From positions 186,001-250,000 of the forward strand of contig NZ_OY970459.1 of assembly GCF_963853665.1 (NCBI RefSeq): a stretch of DNA of 64,000 nucleotides, given 5' to 3'. The stretch is from Mycobacterium decipiens (GTDB taxonomy: Bacteria; Actinomycetota; Actinomycetes; Mycobacteriales; Mycobacteriaceae). Below, in pieces: positions 29,488 through 38,526 of this stretch. Position 1 is the first letter of the stretch; the number at the start of each line of letters is the position of its first letter. A model generated the notes under the pieces. It was not told where the DNA came from. It saw only the letters and a program-made list of their open reading frames with translations, and ran no database searches. The position numbers were made by a program, and so were the translations under genes.

Positions 29488-30451
29488 GGAACCGGTCCTC
29501 CGAAATCGCCAGCGGTTAGTGTCTCCGAGCAGAATTCAATTATCAAGGCGGCCCGGGTCAGCGGCGGCGCCCAGGCGTCACCTCACGCCGCCAAGACCAG
29601 CCCTCGGGTGCATAGCGTGCTCGCAAGCGGAAAGTTGGCGTGGCGTCGACTGGATCGTGCTTGGACATGATCGGCATCCTTCACACAGCAGGACGGGCAT
29701 CAAACCCGAGACGGTTCACATGCCCCTTATGATCCGGCCGTGAGACATCTTTTGGGGTGCATTCAATGGGAAATCACTGCCGTCTCCCCAATCGGAAATA
29801 CATCTTGCTGCACTAAATACTTGCTGTGCTAAATAAATTCGCGTTTCACAATTTGCCAGAACGCTTGACAACCCTGGGTGTTGTATCGAATGATGCGCTT
29901 TGTGCAAGCGGATTCGGTTGTCTCATCATTCGACCGGGACGTGCCGGATCGGCCTTGCCTGCCCGATGGTTGGCTGCACTCGATAAGCATCGGGACGGCG
30001 TCTCCTAGCTCGCGTGTCGAGATGGGGGGCCGTCCGGGAAGCCTAAAAGCGGATACACGACTTCGCGGCGCAACTGACCCGCTGCACTGAATTCCATGAG
30101 GCGACTCCGCGCAGTTCCGCTTCGGCCCAAATGGGTTGGTGCGACATGGTGCCGGCCGCCGCCGACAACCTTTCCTGAACCCCCGACGGTGTCGACGCGC
30201 CAATCGCACAATCTGGCTCAGACCGCCGCAATCGGGCTCAACAAACGTAAAACATCCGTATCCACATTCCGTATGACACCTAATCACCACCGAGCCTGCA
30301 TATGGGTGCCGGGGCCCGCATTACCCGGAAAATGGGCGGGGCAATCACTTTGGTCGATGTTGTCAACCACCTTTGGACATCTTCGGCGCTAAGCAATTTC
30401 ACCGATCGTTCGACCGCTGTTATGCGCGACTGAGGGGCGCTGCGAGTAGGA
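29488..30451. other. 964-bp non-coding gap upstream of the terpene operon
   Basis: No convincing gene is seen. The stretch is AT-richer than the surroundings in its middle part. A tandem pair of 16-mers (CTTGCTGCACTAAATA and CTTGCTGTGCTAAATA) sits at 29804-29835. It must contain the divergent promoters of the nucleoside hydrolase and the idsB operon, but no clear -10/-35 pair could be assigned. One minus-strand frame near 29830-29885 faintly resembles a transposase tail; see rejected items. Confidence 0.5.
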
Positions 30452-31504
30452 GTGGGAGGCGTGATGACTCTTGGCACGACCGATCTCGGCAATGCGCGTG
30501 CCGATGGTGGGCAGGCGTTGCTACGACGCGCTCGAGGTGACTGTGATCCCTTGCTGCGCAAGGCTATCGAATCTATGCGCGAGCCGTTGGCGACGATGGC
30601 GGGCTACCACCTCGGCTGGTGGGATGTCGATAGATCCGCACTAGCGGGATCGTCGGGCAAGTTCCTTCGCGCCGCGCTTGTCCAGGCGGCGGCTGCGGCC
30701 TGCGGCGGTGATGCCGGTGATGCCGCGCTGATTGCCGCAGCTGTCGAGTTGGTGCACAACTTCACGTTGCTGCACGACGATGTGATGGATAAGGATGCGA
30801 CGCGCAGGGGACGACCGACGGTATGGCAGGTGTGGGGCGTGGATGCCGCGATCCTGCTGGGAGATGCTTTGCACGCCGCGGCGATTCGGATGCTGACCGA
30901 CCTACGCGACCTTTCTCTCGCGGTCAGGGCGATCATGCGATTGGAGACGTCGTGCCTTCACTTGTGTATCGGCCAGTTCGAGGATTGCGCCCTGGAAGGC
31001 CGCCTGGAAGTCACGGTCGACGACTACCTGCATATGGCAGCGGGCAAGACCGCGGCCCTGACCGGTTGTTGCTGCGCCCTGGGCGCCTTAGCCGCCAATG
31101 CGGACGACGCGACGATTGCGGCGTTGGAACGCTTTGGCCACGAATTGGGTCTTGCGTTTCAGTGCGTCGACGATTTGATCGGCATCTGGGGCGACCCTGG
31201 TGTGACCGGAAAACCGGTCGGCAATGATCTTGCCCGGCGCAAGGCAACGCTGCCGGTTGTTGCCGCACTGAATTCGCGATCTGAGGCAGCCATCGAACTG
31301 GCGGCGCTCTATCAAGCGGATGCCGCAATGACAACGAGTGATATCGATCGGGCTACCGCGCTCGTCGAGGTCGCCGGGGGCCGGCGCGCCGCGCAACGGT
31401 GCGCCGATGAACGGGTCCGGGCCGCTGTTGTGGCATTGCCCGATGCCCTCAGATCTGAGGATCTCATTGGGTTGTCGCAACTGATTTGCCGCCGGGAGCG
31501 CTGA
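30452..31504 (+). CDS. idsB: Geranylgeranyl diphosphate synthase, IdsB type
   Basis: A 350-residue trans-prenyl diphosphate synthase. The first aspartate-rich motif is [18 protein letters not shown] (DDxxD at residues 109-113), the second is [13 protein letters not shown]. It catalyses chain elongation to geranylgeranyl diphosphate, the substrate of the downstream cyclase. Long stretches ([49 protein letters not shown]) agree with IdsB (Rv3383c) as remembered. The GTG at 30452 gives VGGVMTL, like the M. tuberculosis start; ATG 30464 behind GGGAGG is an alternative. Its TGA shares one base with the ATG of the next gene. Confidence 0.92.
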   Translation: MGGVMTLGTTDLGNARADGGQALLRRARGDCDPLLRKAIESMREPLATMAGYHLGWWDVDRSALAGSSGKFLRAALVQAAAAACGGDAGDAALIAAAVELVHNFTLLHDDVMDKDATRRGRPTVWQVWGVDAAILLGDALHAAAIRMLTDLRDLSLAVRAIMRLETSCLHLCIGQFEDCALEGRLEVTVDDYLHMAAGKTAALTGCCCALGALAANADDATIAALERFGHELGLAFQCVDDLIGIWGDPGVTGKPVGNDLARRKATLPVVAALNSRSEAAIELAALYQADAAMTTSDIDRATALVEVAGGRRAAQRCADERVRAAVVALPDALRSEDLIGLSQLICRRER

Positions 31505-32397
31505 TGGCTGCGATAAACACGCCTAGCGAGAAAGAATTCTTCGAACTTCCGGTAGCGGCCGTGGCAGCGACCGTGCGTCTTCGCGGACCGAAGGTTTGCG
31601 TCCTTCCCTTCGATGGCACACGCCGCTGGTTTCGCCTCGAACACACGCAGCGTGACGATTATATGCAGGCATCCTTGCGCCAATCTATTCGCATTTTTAG
31701 GATGCTGTTCGACCACGGCATCGAGACGGTAATTGCTCCGATGTTCAGTGAAGACCTTCGGGACCGTGGTGATCGATATATCGCAAGAGCAATCGACGGA
31801 TTGGTTTTGCTTACCAACCACGTGGAAGTTCTGTCGCTGTATAAGGAGCATGATGTCCGTGTTCATTTCTATGGTGACTATCGAAGAACATTGGCCTCCA
31901 CCGCCCGTGGGCAAGCTGTCGCCAGCCTATTCGATGACGTGACGGTCGCCACATCATCCAATGCCGAACACAGACTTTTCTTCGGCGTTTGTGGTAGCGA
32001 CGCCACAGAAGCGGTTGCGCGGTTTTCAATCGCGTGGCACGAGACGCACGGTAGAACTCCCACGCGACGTGAGATTGTCGAAGGTTATTACGGCGAATAT
32101 ATCGAGAAGGCGGACATATTCATCGGATTCGAGCGTTTCAACGCGTACGATTTTCCGCTGCTCAACTCGGGGAAGACGAGTCTATATTTCGGCGTTGCTC
32201 CGTCATATTATATGACCGAAACGGCGCTGCGGAGCATCTTGTACGATCATATTTATCTTCGTCCCCTGCCTAAACCTGACTATTCGGCAATGTCGGACGA
32301 TCAACTCGGTGTATTGCGCGATAGATATCGTGCCCAACGGGACAGGGTCGTCGGTGTGGGTTGTGTTCACGACGGACTTTGGTTCGCGGAGGGTTGA
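31504..32397 (+). CDS. Tuberculosinyl adenosine transferase (Rv3378c type)
   Basis: A 297-residue enzyme with a cis-prenyl transferase-like fold. It transfers the tuberculosinyl group from its diphosphate to N1 of adenosine, giving 1-tuberculosinyladenosine; with water it yields tuberculosinol. The motif [10 protein letters not shown] has the catalytic Asp (D37, equal to D34 of Rv3378c) and two phosphate-binding Args. [24 protein letters not shown] and the end [14 protein letters not shown] are nearly identical to Rv3378c. ATG 31504 overlaps the idsB stop by one base, and the cyclase follows after 4 bp. Third codon positions are visibly AT-richer than in flanking genes. Confidence 0.93.
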   Translation: MAAINTPSEKEFFELPVAAVAATVRLRGPKVCVLPFDGTRRWFRLEHTQRDDYMQASLRQSIRIFRMLFDHGIETVIAPMFSEDLRDRGDRYIARAIDGLVLLTNHVEVLSLYKEHDVRVHFYGDYRRTLASTARGQAVASLFDDVTVATSSNAEHRLFFGVCGSDATEAVARFSIAWHETHGRTPTRREIVEGYYGEYIEKADIFIGFERFNAYDFPLLNSGKTSLYFGVAPSYYMTETALRSILYDHIYLRPLPKPDYSAMSDDQLGVLRDRYRAQRDRVVGVGCVHDGLWFAEG

Positions 32398-32401
32398 TAG
32401 T

Positions 32402-33919
32402 GTGGAGACATTCACGAGGTTGCTGGCGAAAGCGGCGCTGGGCAACGGCGTTTCGAGTACATGCTATGACACGGCGTGGGTTGCCAGGCTGGGCCAGATC
32501 GATGCGGAGCTAGGCGACCTGGCCGTCGACTGGCTTTGTGAGCACCAGCTTCCCGACGGCTCTTGGGGGGCCGAGTACCCCTTTTGCTACGAAGATCGAT
32601 TACTGTCCACGTTGGCCGCCGTGGTCAGCCTCACCTCGACGAGGCATCGGCGCACGTGCGCGGTTCAGGTGCAAAAGGGCTTGCTGGCCCTGAAGAACCT
32701 TACCTCCCCAGCTCGCGAAGGCCCGCGACTCGATATCAGGGACGCAACCGTCGGGTTCGAGTTGATCGCGCCGACGCTTATGGCCGAGGCCCAGCGACTT
32801 GGCCTTACCGTTCGTCGGGGGGAATCCATCCTCGGCGAGCTTGCCAGCGTACGCGAGAAGAAGCTCGGCAAACTCGCCGGGAAGAAAATTTCACGGCACC
32901 TCACTGCGGCTTTCTCGGTCGAGTTGGCCGGCCAGGACAAGCTCCAGATGTTGGATGTCGATAATCTGCAGGAGACGGATGGCTCGGTTAAGTATTCGCC
33001 ATCGGCATCGGCCTACTTCGCGCTATATGTCAAACCGCGCGATGAGCGGGCCTTGGCTTACATTTCGTCAATAGTTCAAGCCCGCCGTGGCGGTGCACCG
33101 GCCATGTATCGAGCTGAGATCTTTGAAATTCTTTGGTGCCTTTGGAATCTATCGATTACGGATATAGACTTATCCGACCCGGAGGTCGGTCTTGCTTGCA
33201 AGCCCTATCTTGACTATGTCGAACAACGTTGGATCCCCGGTCGAGGGTTGGGGTGGACCGCAAATTCCATACTGGTAGATTGCGATAGCACGAGCGTCGC
33301 CTATGAAGTTCTGTCGAAGTTTGGCAGATCCCCGGATCTGGAAACTATTTTGCAATACGAAGAAGCGGACTGGTTCCGCACCTACTCTCACGAAGTCGGT
33401 CCCTCGGTGTCGACGAATATCCACGTGCTGGGTGCGTTGAAGCGGGCGGGTTACGACAAATGTCATCCACGAGTGCGAAAAGTTTTGAGTTTCATCCGAT
33501 CAAGCAAGGATCACGGACGTTGGTGCTGGCGGGATAAATGGCACCGGTCGGCATATTACGCAACCGCACATTTGGTAATTGCGACCAGCAACTACGATGA
33601 CGATCTATGCTCGGGTGCGATTGGGTGGATTCTTGATACGCAGCGATCCGACGGTTCGTGGGGATTTTTCGATGGTGCGGCGACCGCGGAAGAAACGGCG
33701 TATTGCATTCAAGCGCTGGTGTGTTGGCAACGGTTGAGCGGCACGTCCTTCGCGGCGCAGATCAATCGGGCAGGTGCGTGGTTATCGCAAAACCGCGAAC
33801 CGCCGTACCCGCCGTTATGGACTGCAAAGACACTTTTCTGCGTGGAGACGGTAGTTAGAGCTGGCATCCTGAGCGCATTGCGGCTCGTCGAGGAGAGCAA
33901 CCGATGCGGCTTCGGGTGA
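32402..33919 (+). CDS. Tuberculosinyl (halimadienyl) diphosphate synthase, class II diterpene cyclase (Rv3377c type)
   Basis: A 505-residue class II diterpene cyclase that protonates geranylgeranyl diphosphate and rearranges it to tuberculosinyl diphosphate. The DxDTT-type acid motif is present as D293-C-D295-S-T (in SILVDCDSTSVAYEVL), with Ser replacing the first Thr of M. tuberculosis. Squalene-cyclase-like repeats are seen in QLPDGSWGAEYPFCYEDR and QRSDGSWGFFDG. GTG 32402 gives VETFTRLLAKAALGNG, matching the Rv3377c N-terminus, only 4 bp after the transferase stop. Codons are AT-richer than the backbone. The three-gene operon is thus complete for making the terpene nucleoside from C5/C15 precursors and adenosine. 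Confidence 0.93.
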   Translation: METFTRLLAKAALGNGVSSTCYDTAWVARLGQIDAELGDLAVDWLCEHQLPDGSWGAEYPFCYEDRLLSTLAAVVSLTSTRHRRTCAVQVQKGLLALKNLTSPAREGPRLDIRDATVGFELIAPTLMAEAQRLGLTVRRGESILGELASVREKKLGKLAGKKISRHLTAAFSVELAGQDKLQMLDVDNLQETDGSVKYSPSASAYFALYVKPRDERALAYISSIVQARRGGAPAMYRAEIFEILWCLWNLSITDIDLSDPEVGLACKPYLDYVEQRWIPGRGLGWTANSILVDCDSTSVAYEVLSKFGRSPDLETILQYEEADWFRTYSHEVGPSVSTNIHVLGALKRAGYDKCHPRVRKVLSFIRSSKDHGRWCWRDKWHRSAYYATAHLVIATSNYDDDLCSGAIGWILDTQRSDGSWGFFDGAATAEETAYCIQALVCWQRLSGTSFAAQINRAGAWLSQNREPPYPPLWTAKTLFCVETVVRAGILSALRLVEESNRCGFG

Positions 33920-33994
33920 ATGAGCGGTGGCCGGGGCAGTGCGTTCGTTGACCAGGGTTGCACCCGGCCCGGCGGCCCAAGCAACAATGGTGCG

Positions 33995-34849
33995 ATGAGT
34001 GGCCCCAGTTCACCGGAGTCGCCGGCCTGCTATCGGCACCCCGGGCGGCGGACCTTTGTCCGCTGCACCCGATGTGATCGGTACATCTGTGGGGAGTGCA
34101 TGCGGGTAGGTCCCGTGGGTCACCAGTGTGCGGAGTGCGTGCGAGAAGGCGCGCGGACCGTTCGGCAGCCCCGCACGCAATTCGGCGGGCGGCAGCGGTC
34201 GGCGACTCCGGTGGTCACCTACGCGCTGATCGCACTGAATGTGCTGGCTTTCGCCATGCAAACGACCGTGCTGGGTTTGGAACGGCAGCTCGTCCTATGG
34301 CCACCCGCGGTCGCCAGTGGCCAGCTGTACCGGCTGGTGACGTCGGCGTTCATGCACTACGGGGCGGTGCACCTGCTGTTGAACATGTGGGCGCTGTATG
34401 TGGTGGGCCCGCCGTTGGAGATGTGGCTCGGCCGGCTTCGCTTCGGTGCCCTGTACGCGTTGAGCGCACTGGGTGGCTCGGTGCTGGTCTATCTGATTGC
34501 GCCGCTGTCCACGGCGACGGCGGGGGCATCGGGCGCGGTGTTCGGTCTGTTCGGCGCCATCTTCATGGTGGCCAAGCGGCTCAATCTCGACATTCGTTGG
34601 GTCGTCATAATCATCGCGGTCAACTTGGCCTTCACCTTCTTCGCCCCAGGGGTCAGCTGGCAGGGACATGTCGGCGGGTTGGTAACGGGTGCCCTGCTCG
34701 CCGCGGCTTACGTCTACGCACCCAGGCAGCGCCGCAATTTGATCCAAGCCGCAGTGACGATCACCGTTTTGGTTGTGCTCGTCGTGCTGATCGGGTGGCG
34801 CACAGCTGATCTGCTCGCGCTGTTCGGTGGTCGCCTCAACCTGAGCTGA
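33995..34849 (+). CDS. Rhomboid-family intramembrane serine protease (Rv0110 position)
   Basis: A 284-residue rhomboid. The cytosolic N-terminus carries a zinc-ribbon/B-box-like set of Cys and His (CYRHPGRRTF, CTRCDRYICGEC, HQCAEC). Six or seven membrane spans follow, with HLLLNMWALYVVGPPLE in the first loop region, the catalytic serine in AGASGAVFGLFGA and the catalytic histidine in GHVGGLVTGAL. It cleaves membrane substrates within the bilayer; the substrate is unknown. ATG 33995 was chosen because upstream codons are unlike protein. It starts 75 bp after the cyclase gene and may receive read-through from that operon. Confidence 0.9.
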   Translation: MSGPSSPESPACYRHPGRRTFVRCTRCDRYICGECMRVGPVGHQCAECVREGARTVRQPRTQFGGRQRSATPVVTYALIALNVLAFAMQTTVLGLERQLVLWPPAVASGQLYRLVTSAFMHYGAVHLLLNMWALYVVGPPLEMWLGRLRFGALYALSALGGSVLVYLIAPLSTATAGASGAVFGLFGAIFMVAKRLNLDIRWVVIIIAVNLAFTFFAPGVSWQGHVGGLVTGALLAAAYVYAPRQRRNLIQAAVTITVLVVLVVLIGWRTADLLALFGGRLNLS

Positions 34850-34858
34850 AGCATCCCA

Positions 34859-35320
34859 ATGAGCAGGTGGATCGCTCACGTCGAGCGAACGCTGATTGAA
34901 GAGGTTCCCGCGCCGCCCGAGGAGGTTCGCGAATTCTATGCGGATCTGGACAACATCAGGCTGGTGCACCCGCTGATTCAGTCGGTGCGGTTGTTGGCCC
35001 GCAGCGAAACCTTGGGTGGCTGCCAGCGAAGTTATCGGGTAGTCGATCGAATTCCGCTGGGACCGTTCGCTATGCAGGTCGCTTACCACGCGCATCTGAG
35101 CGTCACCAGCCACGGCGAGGTGCACACGGAGGCCGCTCAGTTCCCGCGGGTGCGCCTATATGGAAGGGTAACCTTTGTCGGCACCGACGGCGGCACCCGC
35201 TTGACGGAGCGCATACGGATAGCCGCGCCCCGACCGCTGGCGTCGTGCACTACCCGCGCGGCGGTCAAAGCGCACCTCGCGATGCTGTCGGGCATCCGGT
35301 GTCACTTCGAATCACGTTGA
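34859..35320 (+). CDS. SRPBCC-domain protein
   Basis: A 153-residue protein with the START/polyketide-cyclase-like SRPBCC pattern: an N-terminal strand followed by APPEEVREFYADLDNIRLVHP, then alternating strands and a long C-terminal helix (TTRAAVKAHLAML). These small proteins bind hydrophobic ligands and sometimes modify them. It follows the rhomboid gene by 9 bp and so is probably in its transcript. Its 3' end overlaps the convergent SDR gene by 19 bp. The ligand is unknown. Confidence 0.8.
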   Translation: MSRWIAHVERTLIEEVPAPPEEVREFYADLDNIRLVHPLIQSVRLLARSETLGGCQRSYRVVDRIPLGPFAMQVAYHAHLSVTSHGEVHTEAAQFPRVRLYGRVTFVGTDGGTRLTERIRIAAPRPLASCTTRAAVKAHLAMLSGIRCHFESR

Positions 35321-36090
35321 ACGGCTTTCCACTCGGACGTCAGCCCCCATTCGGACAGGTACTTTGTCGAGCTCCACCCTCCGTCGACGACGATCGTCTG
35401 GCCGTTGATGAAGGCGCCGCCGGGAGTGCACAAGAACGCCACCGTGCTGGCGACGTCGTCGACGGTGCCCAACCGCTGATGCGGTGTCATCTCGGCATTG
35501 ATTCGCCTGAACCGCCGATCCTGCCAGCGACGTTCGGTCATGGGCGTCTGGATGACCCCGGGCGCCACTGCGTTGCAGCGGATTCCCTGCGCCCCGTATT
35601 GGCAGGCGATGTGGGTGGTCAGCGCGGTGAGCCCGCCCTTGGCCGCCGAGTAGGCGCCGCCGCGAAGCCCGCCTACGATGGCGAAGGTCGACGTGATGTT
35701 GATGATCGCGGACCCGGCCCGCATGTGTGGCAGCACTTCGCGCGCCAGGCGGAACGGCGCGCGCAGCATCACACCGAGGAAGTAGTCCAAGGCTGCGTCG
35801 TCGGTCTCGTGCAATGGTTTGGGACTGCCCACCCCAGCGCTGTTGATCAGGAAGTCGATCCGGCCCCATCGGGCGACGGCGGCGTCCGCAATCCGCTTGG
35901 GCGCGTCATCATCGGTGAGGTCGACGGCGTGGGTGGTCACCCGATCGGGATCGTTGATCGCTTCCGCCAATTCGGCGAGCCGGGCCTCATCGCGTCCCGT
36001 TGCCAACACGGCCAGGCCCATTTCGGCGAGCTTAGTGGCGCAACCGAAGCCGATTCCGCCGGTTGCTCCGGTGATGATCGCTACCTGCAT
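35302..36090 (-). CDS. Short-chain dehydrogenase/reductase
   Basis: A 262-residue classical SDR: cofactor motif TGATGGIGFG, NSAGVG, catalytic serine in NITSTFAI, YSAAK for the Tyr/Lys pair, and the C-terminal INGQTIVVDGGWS. The acidic residue after strand 2 is absent (TGRDEAR), which favours NADP. Its ATG follows the FadD stop by 1 bp (TGACATG), so it is co-translated with that ligase and probably acts on the same acyl or alicyclic compound. It belongs to a block not present between Rv0110 and Rv0111 in M. tuberculosis. Confidence 0.9.
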   Translation of the reverse strand: MQVAIITGATGGIGFGCATKLAEMGLAVLATGRDEARLAELAEAINDPDRVTTHAVDLTDDDAPKRIADAAVARWGRIDFLINSAGVGSPKPLHETDDAALDYFLGVMLRAPFRLAREVLPHMRAGSAIINITSTFAIVGGLRGGAYSAAKGGLTALTTHIACQYGAQGIRCNAVAPGVIQTPMTERRWQDRRFRRINAEMTPHQRLGTVDDVASTVAFLCTPGGAFINGQTIVVDGGWSSTKYLSEWGLTSEWKAVQRDSK

Positions 36091-36091
36091 G

Positions 36092-37708
36092 TCACTGCTC
36101 TGTCTTCATGAGCGCCGCCCTAATCTGGTGCTTCAGGATCTTTCCCGCATCGCTTTTCGGTAACACGTCCCAGATGACCACTTGCTCGGGCATTTTGAAG
36201 CGCGCAACGCCGCAGCCCTGCAGAAAGGCGCGCAGGCCGGCGATGTCCGGGCCGGGTTTGGCCGTGGGAACGACGACGGCGCACGCCCGTTCTCCGGTGC
36301 GGTCATCGGGTAGGCCTACGATGGCGATCTCGGCGATGTCGGGGTGGCCGGCCAGGATGTCCTCGACTTCCTTGGGTGAAATGTTCTCCCCGTTGCGGAT
36401 GATGATGTCTTTGGTTCGCCCGGTAACGACCAGGTACTCGTCGTCGACCCAGCGGGCAAGGTCCCCGGTACGGAAGTATCCGTCGGCGTCGAAGGAGCCG
36501 GCCTCATCCGCCACCTGCTGGTAGCCCACCAACATTTGCGGCCCCCGCACCAGAACTTCCCCGGCACCGAGTTTGACATCGGCCAGGCCGATCCGGCCGT
36601 CGGTGTCGGCCGCGTGCTCGCCGTGCTGCGGCGCGCCTACCGTGGTGACCGGCACTTCGGTCGATCCGTACACCCGAGTCACGCTGGCCGATTCGAAATA
36701 CGCTGCTGCCCTGCGTATTAACGACGGCGACACGGACGCGCCGCCGCATACGAACAGCTTGAGGTCGGGCAGCCGGGCACCCGTGCGCTGCGCGGCCGCG
36801 ACCAGTTGCTCCAGGAACGGTGTTGCCGCAGCCATGTGTGTGCACCGTTCGGCCTGCATGAGGTGTACCGCATCGTCGGCGTTCCAGTGGTCCATCAGCA
36901 CCGCGGTCGTGCCCAGCAGTAGCGGGCATTCGAACGCGTAAATGGAGCCGCCGATGTGTGCGATCGGCGACGCGACCAGGAACGCGTCGCCGCGCTCAAC
37001 CAGCCAGTGATCGCGGATCTGGCAGATGAGTGCGTGGATCGAATTGTGGCTGTGCAAAACGCCTTTCGGTCGGCCAGTCGTTCCCGAGGTGTACAGAATC
37101 ATGTGCACGCCGTCCGGGTCCAGGGCGGGCAACCGGGTAGGAGCCGCCCGCTGGGCGATCAGTGACTCGAATGGGATCTGGCCGGGGATCCGATCTGGAC
37201 CCCAATCCCCGCGCACCACCACGACATCCGGCGGTGCCTCAAGCTGTGCGGTCACCCGGTTCAACATCGCCGGGTAGTCGTGCCGGCCGAATCGCGATGG
37301 GACAAAGACGATGCGGCTGTCCGCGTCTTGGAGGATGAACCGCAGTTCAGTCTCCCGCAGGGTCGGCAGGATAGGGTTGGCCACCATGCCCGCCAGCGTC
37401 GCCGCCAGGTAGATCACCGCGGCTTCGTGCCAGTTGGGCAGCATGAACGACACCACGCTGCTGGGCGGCACGCGTGCGTGCAGCGCTTGCGCCAGCGCCG
37501 TTGCCTGGTGGCCCAGGGTGCGACAGTCCAGCCGCTGATCGTCGTCGACCAACGCGACCCGCCGGGGTGTATGCTCAGCGGCTTCGCGCAGCGAATCGGC
37601 GAGCGTACGCCGAACCCACCAGCCGTGTGCGTAGGCGTCGGCGGCGCGCTCGTCATCCCAGCGAACCCATCGTCCGCCGATCAGCTTTCGGGCCCGATCC
37701 GTCGACAT
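36092..37708 (-). CDS. Acyl-CoA synthetase (FadD-like, class I adenylate-forming)
   Basis: A 538-residue acyl-CoA ligase. Motifs are ILYTSGTTGRPKGVLHSH (P-loop), TRVYGSTEVPVT, FRTGDLARWVDDEYLVVTGR and the lysine-bearing LPKSDAGKILKHQIR. The overall character resembles cyclohexanecarboxylate-CoA and similar medium/alicyclic acid ligases. ATG 37708 (MSTDRARKLIGG) was taken as start, since upstream codons are non-conserved looking. It leads an operon with the SDR, and the CoA-transferase gene lies about 800 bp away on the other strand. The natural substrate is unknown. Confidence 0.88.
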   Translation of the reverse strand: MSTDRARKLIGGRWVRWDDERAADAYAHGWWVRRTLADSLREAAEHTPRRVALVDDDQRLDCRTLGHQATALAQALHARVPPSSVVSFMLPNWHEAAVIYLAATLAGMVANPILPTLRETELRFILQDADSRIVFVPSRFGRHDYPAMLNRVTAQLEAPPDVVVVRGDWGPDRIPGQIPFESLIAQRAAPTRLPALDPDGVHMILYTSGTTGRPKGVLHSHNSIHALICQIRDHWLVERGDAFLVASPIAHIGGSIYAFECPLLLGTTAVLMDHWNADDAVHLMQAERCTHMAAATPFLEQLVAAAQRTGARLPDLKLFVCGGASVSPSLIRRAAAYFESASVTRVYGSTEVPVTTVGAPQHGEHAADTDGRIGLADVKLGAGEVLVRGPQMLVGYQQVADEAGSFDADGYFRTGDLARWVDDEYLVVTGRTKDIIIRNGENISPKEVEDILAGHPDIAEIAIVGLPDDRTGERACAVVVPTAKPGPDIAGLRAFLQGCGVARFKMPEQVVIWDVLPKSDAGKILKHQIRAALMKTEQ

Positions 37709-37959
37709 CGCGCGCCTATTGTCCGCCGTAAAGCGACAGCGCGGCCGAACTCGTAGCCCCGGTCGGGGGACGTTGCACGAGAGCCACACGGTTAGCGCTC
37801 ACTACGAGTCTCACCAGACAACCCAGCTTAGCCACGCATGCGGCACATCGTCATCGAATGACGGAGGCGGGTGCGTCGCACCCGCAGTGCCAGGGTTCCG
37901 GACTCGACGTTGCCGCCCTCGGCGCCCGTAGGTGCGGGCAGGTCGTTGATGGACGTGAC

Positions 37960-38105
37960 GTGTTGGACGTAAGAATCCGCCAACCGCCACGGTACGACCA
38001 GGTTCCGGTTAGCGGCGCGACGACACCAGGTTGTCTTCGCGCAATCTTCTCAGTGCCTCCCGAACCATTTTGCAGCTGCCCGCAAGCCGCTCGCGCAGAC
38101 CGACC
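37960..38105 (-). pseudogene. Decayed GntR-family regulator (helix-turn-helix remnant)
   Basis: On the minus strand one frame reads RERLAGSCK then MVREALRRLREDNLVSS, the recognition-helix region of GntR/FadR-type repressors. Neither a start region nor the effector domain can be followed, and other frames are interrupted. The 818 bp between FadD (37708) and the CoA-transferase (38527) otherwise hold only this and an SDR fragment. GntR regulators often control nearby acyl-CoA genes, so this was probably the local repressor before it decayed. Confidence 0.45.
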
Positions 38106-38307
38106 GTTCACGATCTCCTTCCGCGAGGTGCGCGCCTGAAATGGCGGTGATCGACCACGCTGGCATCGGGAAGCGTTGTGGCCCCTCAGTATTCCCGTTG
38201 CCAAGCCAATACCCTACCGTCGGCATCGGCCGAGTCATACAGTGTGAACGGAAGGATTCCGCGCAGTGCGCTCCAATGGTTGCACGTTATAGTGGTGTCC
38301 CGACAAA

Positions 38308-38421
38308 TTGACGTACAACGCTCTGCTTTACCTTGCTGGGCGCATCGTCGTGGTGTCTGGCGCGGTGGGTGGCGGCATTGGCACGGCCCTGGCGGGCACG
38401 GTTGCTCAGGTAGGGGACCAT
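38308..38421 (+). pseudogene. SDR N-terminal fragment
   Basis: The frame reads YLAGRIVVVSGAVGGGIG and continues TALAGTVAQVGDH, clearly the first strand, glycine motif and helix of a short-chain dehydrogenase. It is then replaced by unrelated sequence that runs in frame into the CoA-transferase start. The gene appears truncated by deletion after about 40 codons. Confidence 0.45.
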
Positions 38422-38526
38422 GGTCGCGGTGAGCCGACGTCAGGACCGTCGTCCACAACGGCCACGCCGACCAAATCCGCTACAGCTTCGAGATGGCTGG
38501 GCGGGCAAGCCGGAAAGGTGCGAACC

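Noticed and set aside
29829..29900. Minus-strand frame ending in AFWQIVKREFI, resembling the tail of an IS3-type transposase
   Set aside because: Only about 15 residues are suggestive, with no DDE motif, no upstream transposase sequence and no terminal inverted repeats.
38428..38526. Fragment reading VVHNGHADQIRYSFEMAGRA just before the CoA-transferase
   Set aside because: It may be another gene relic but no family could be named and it is too short to annotate.
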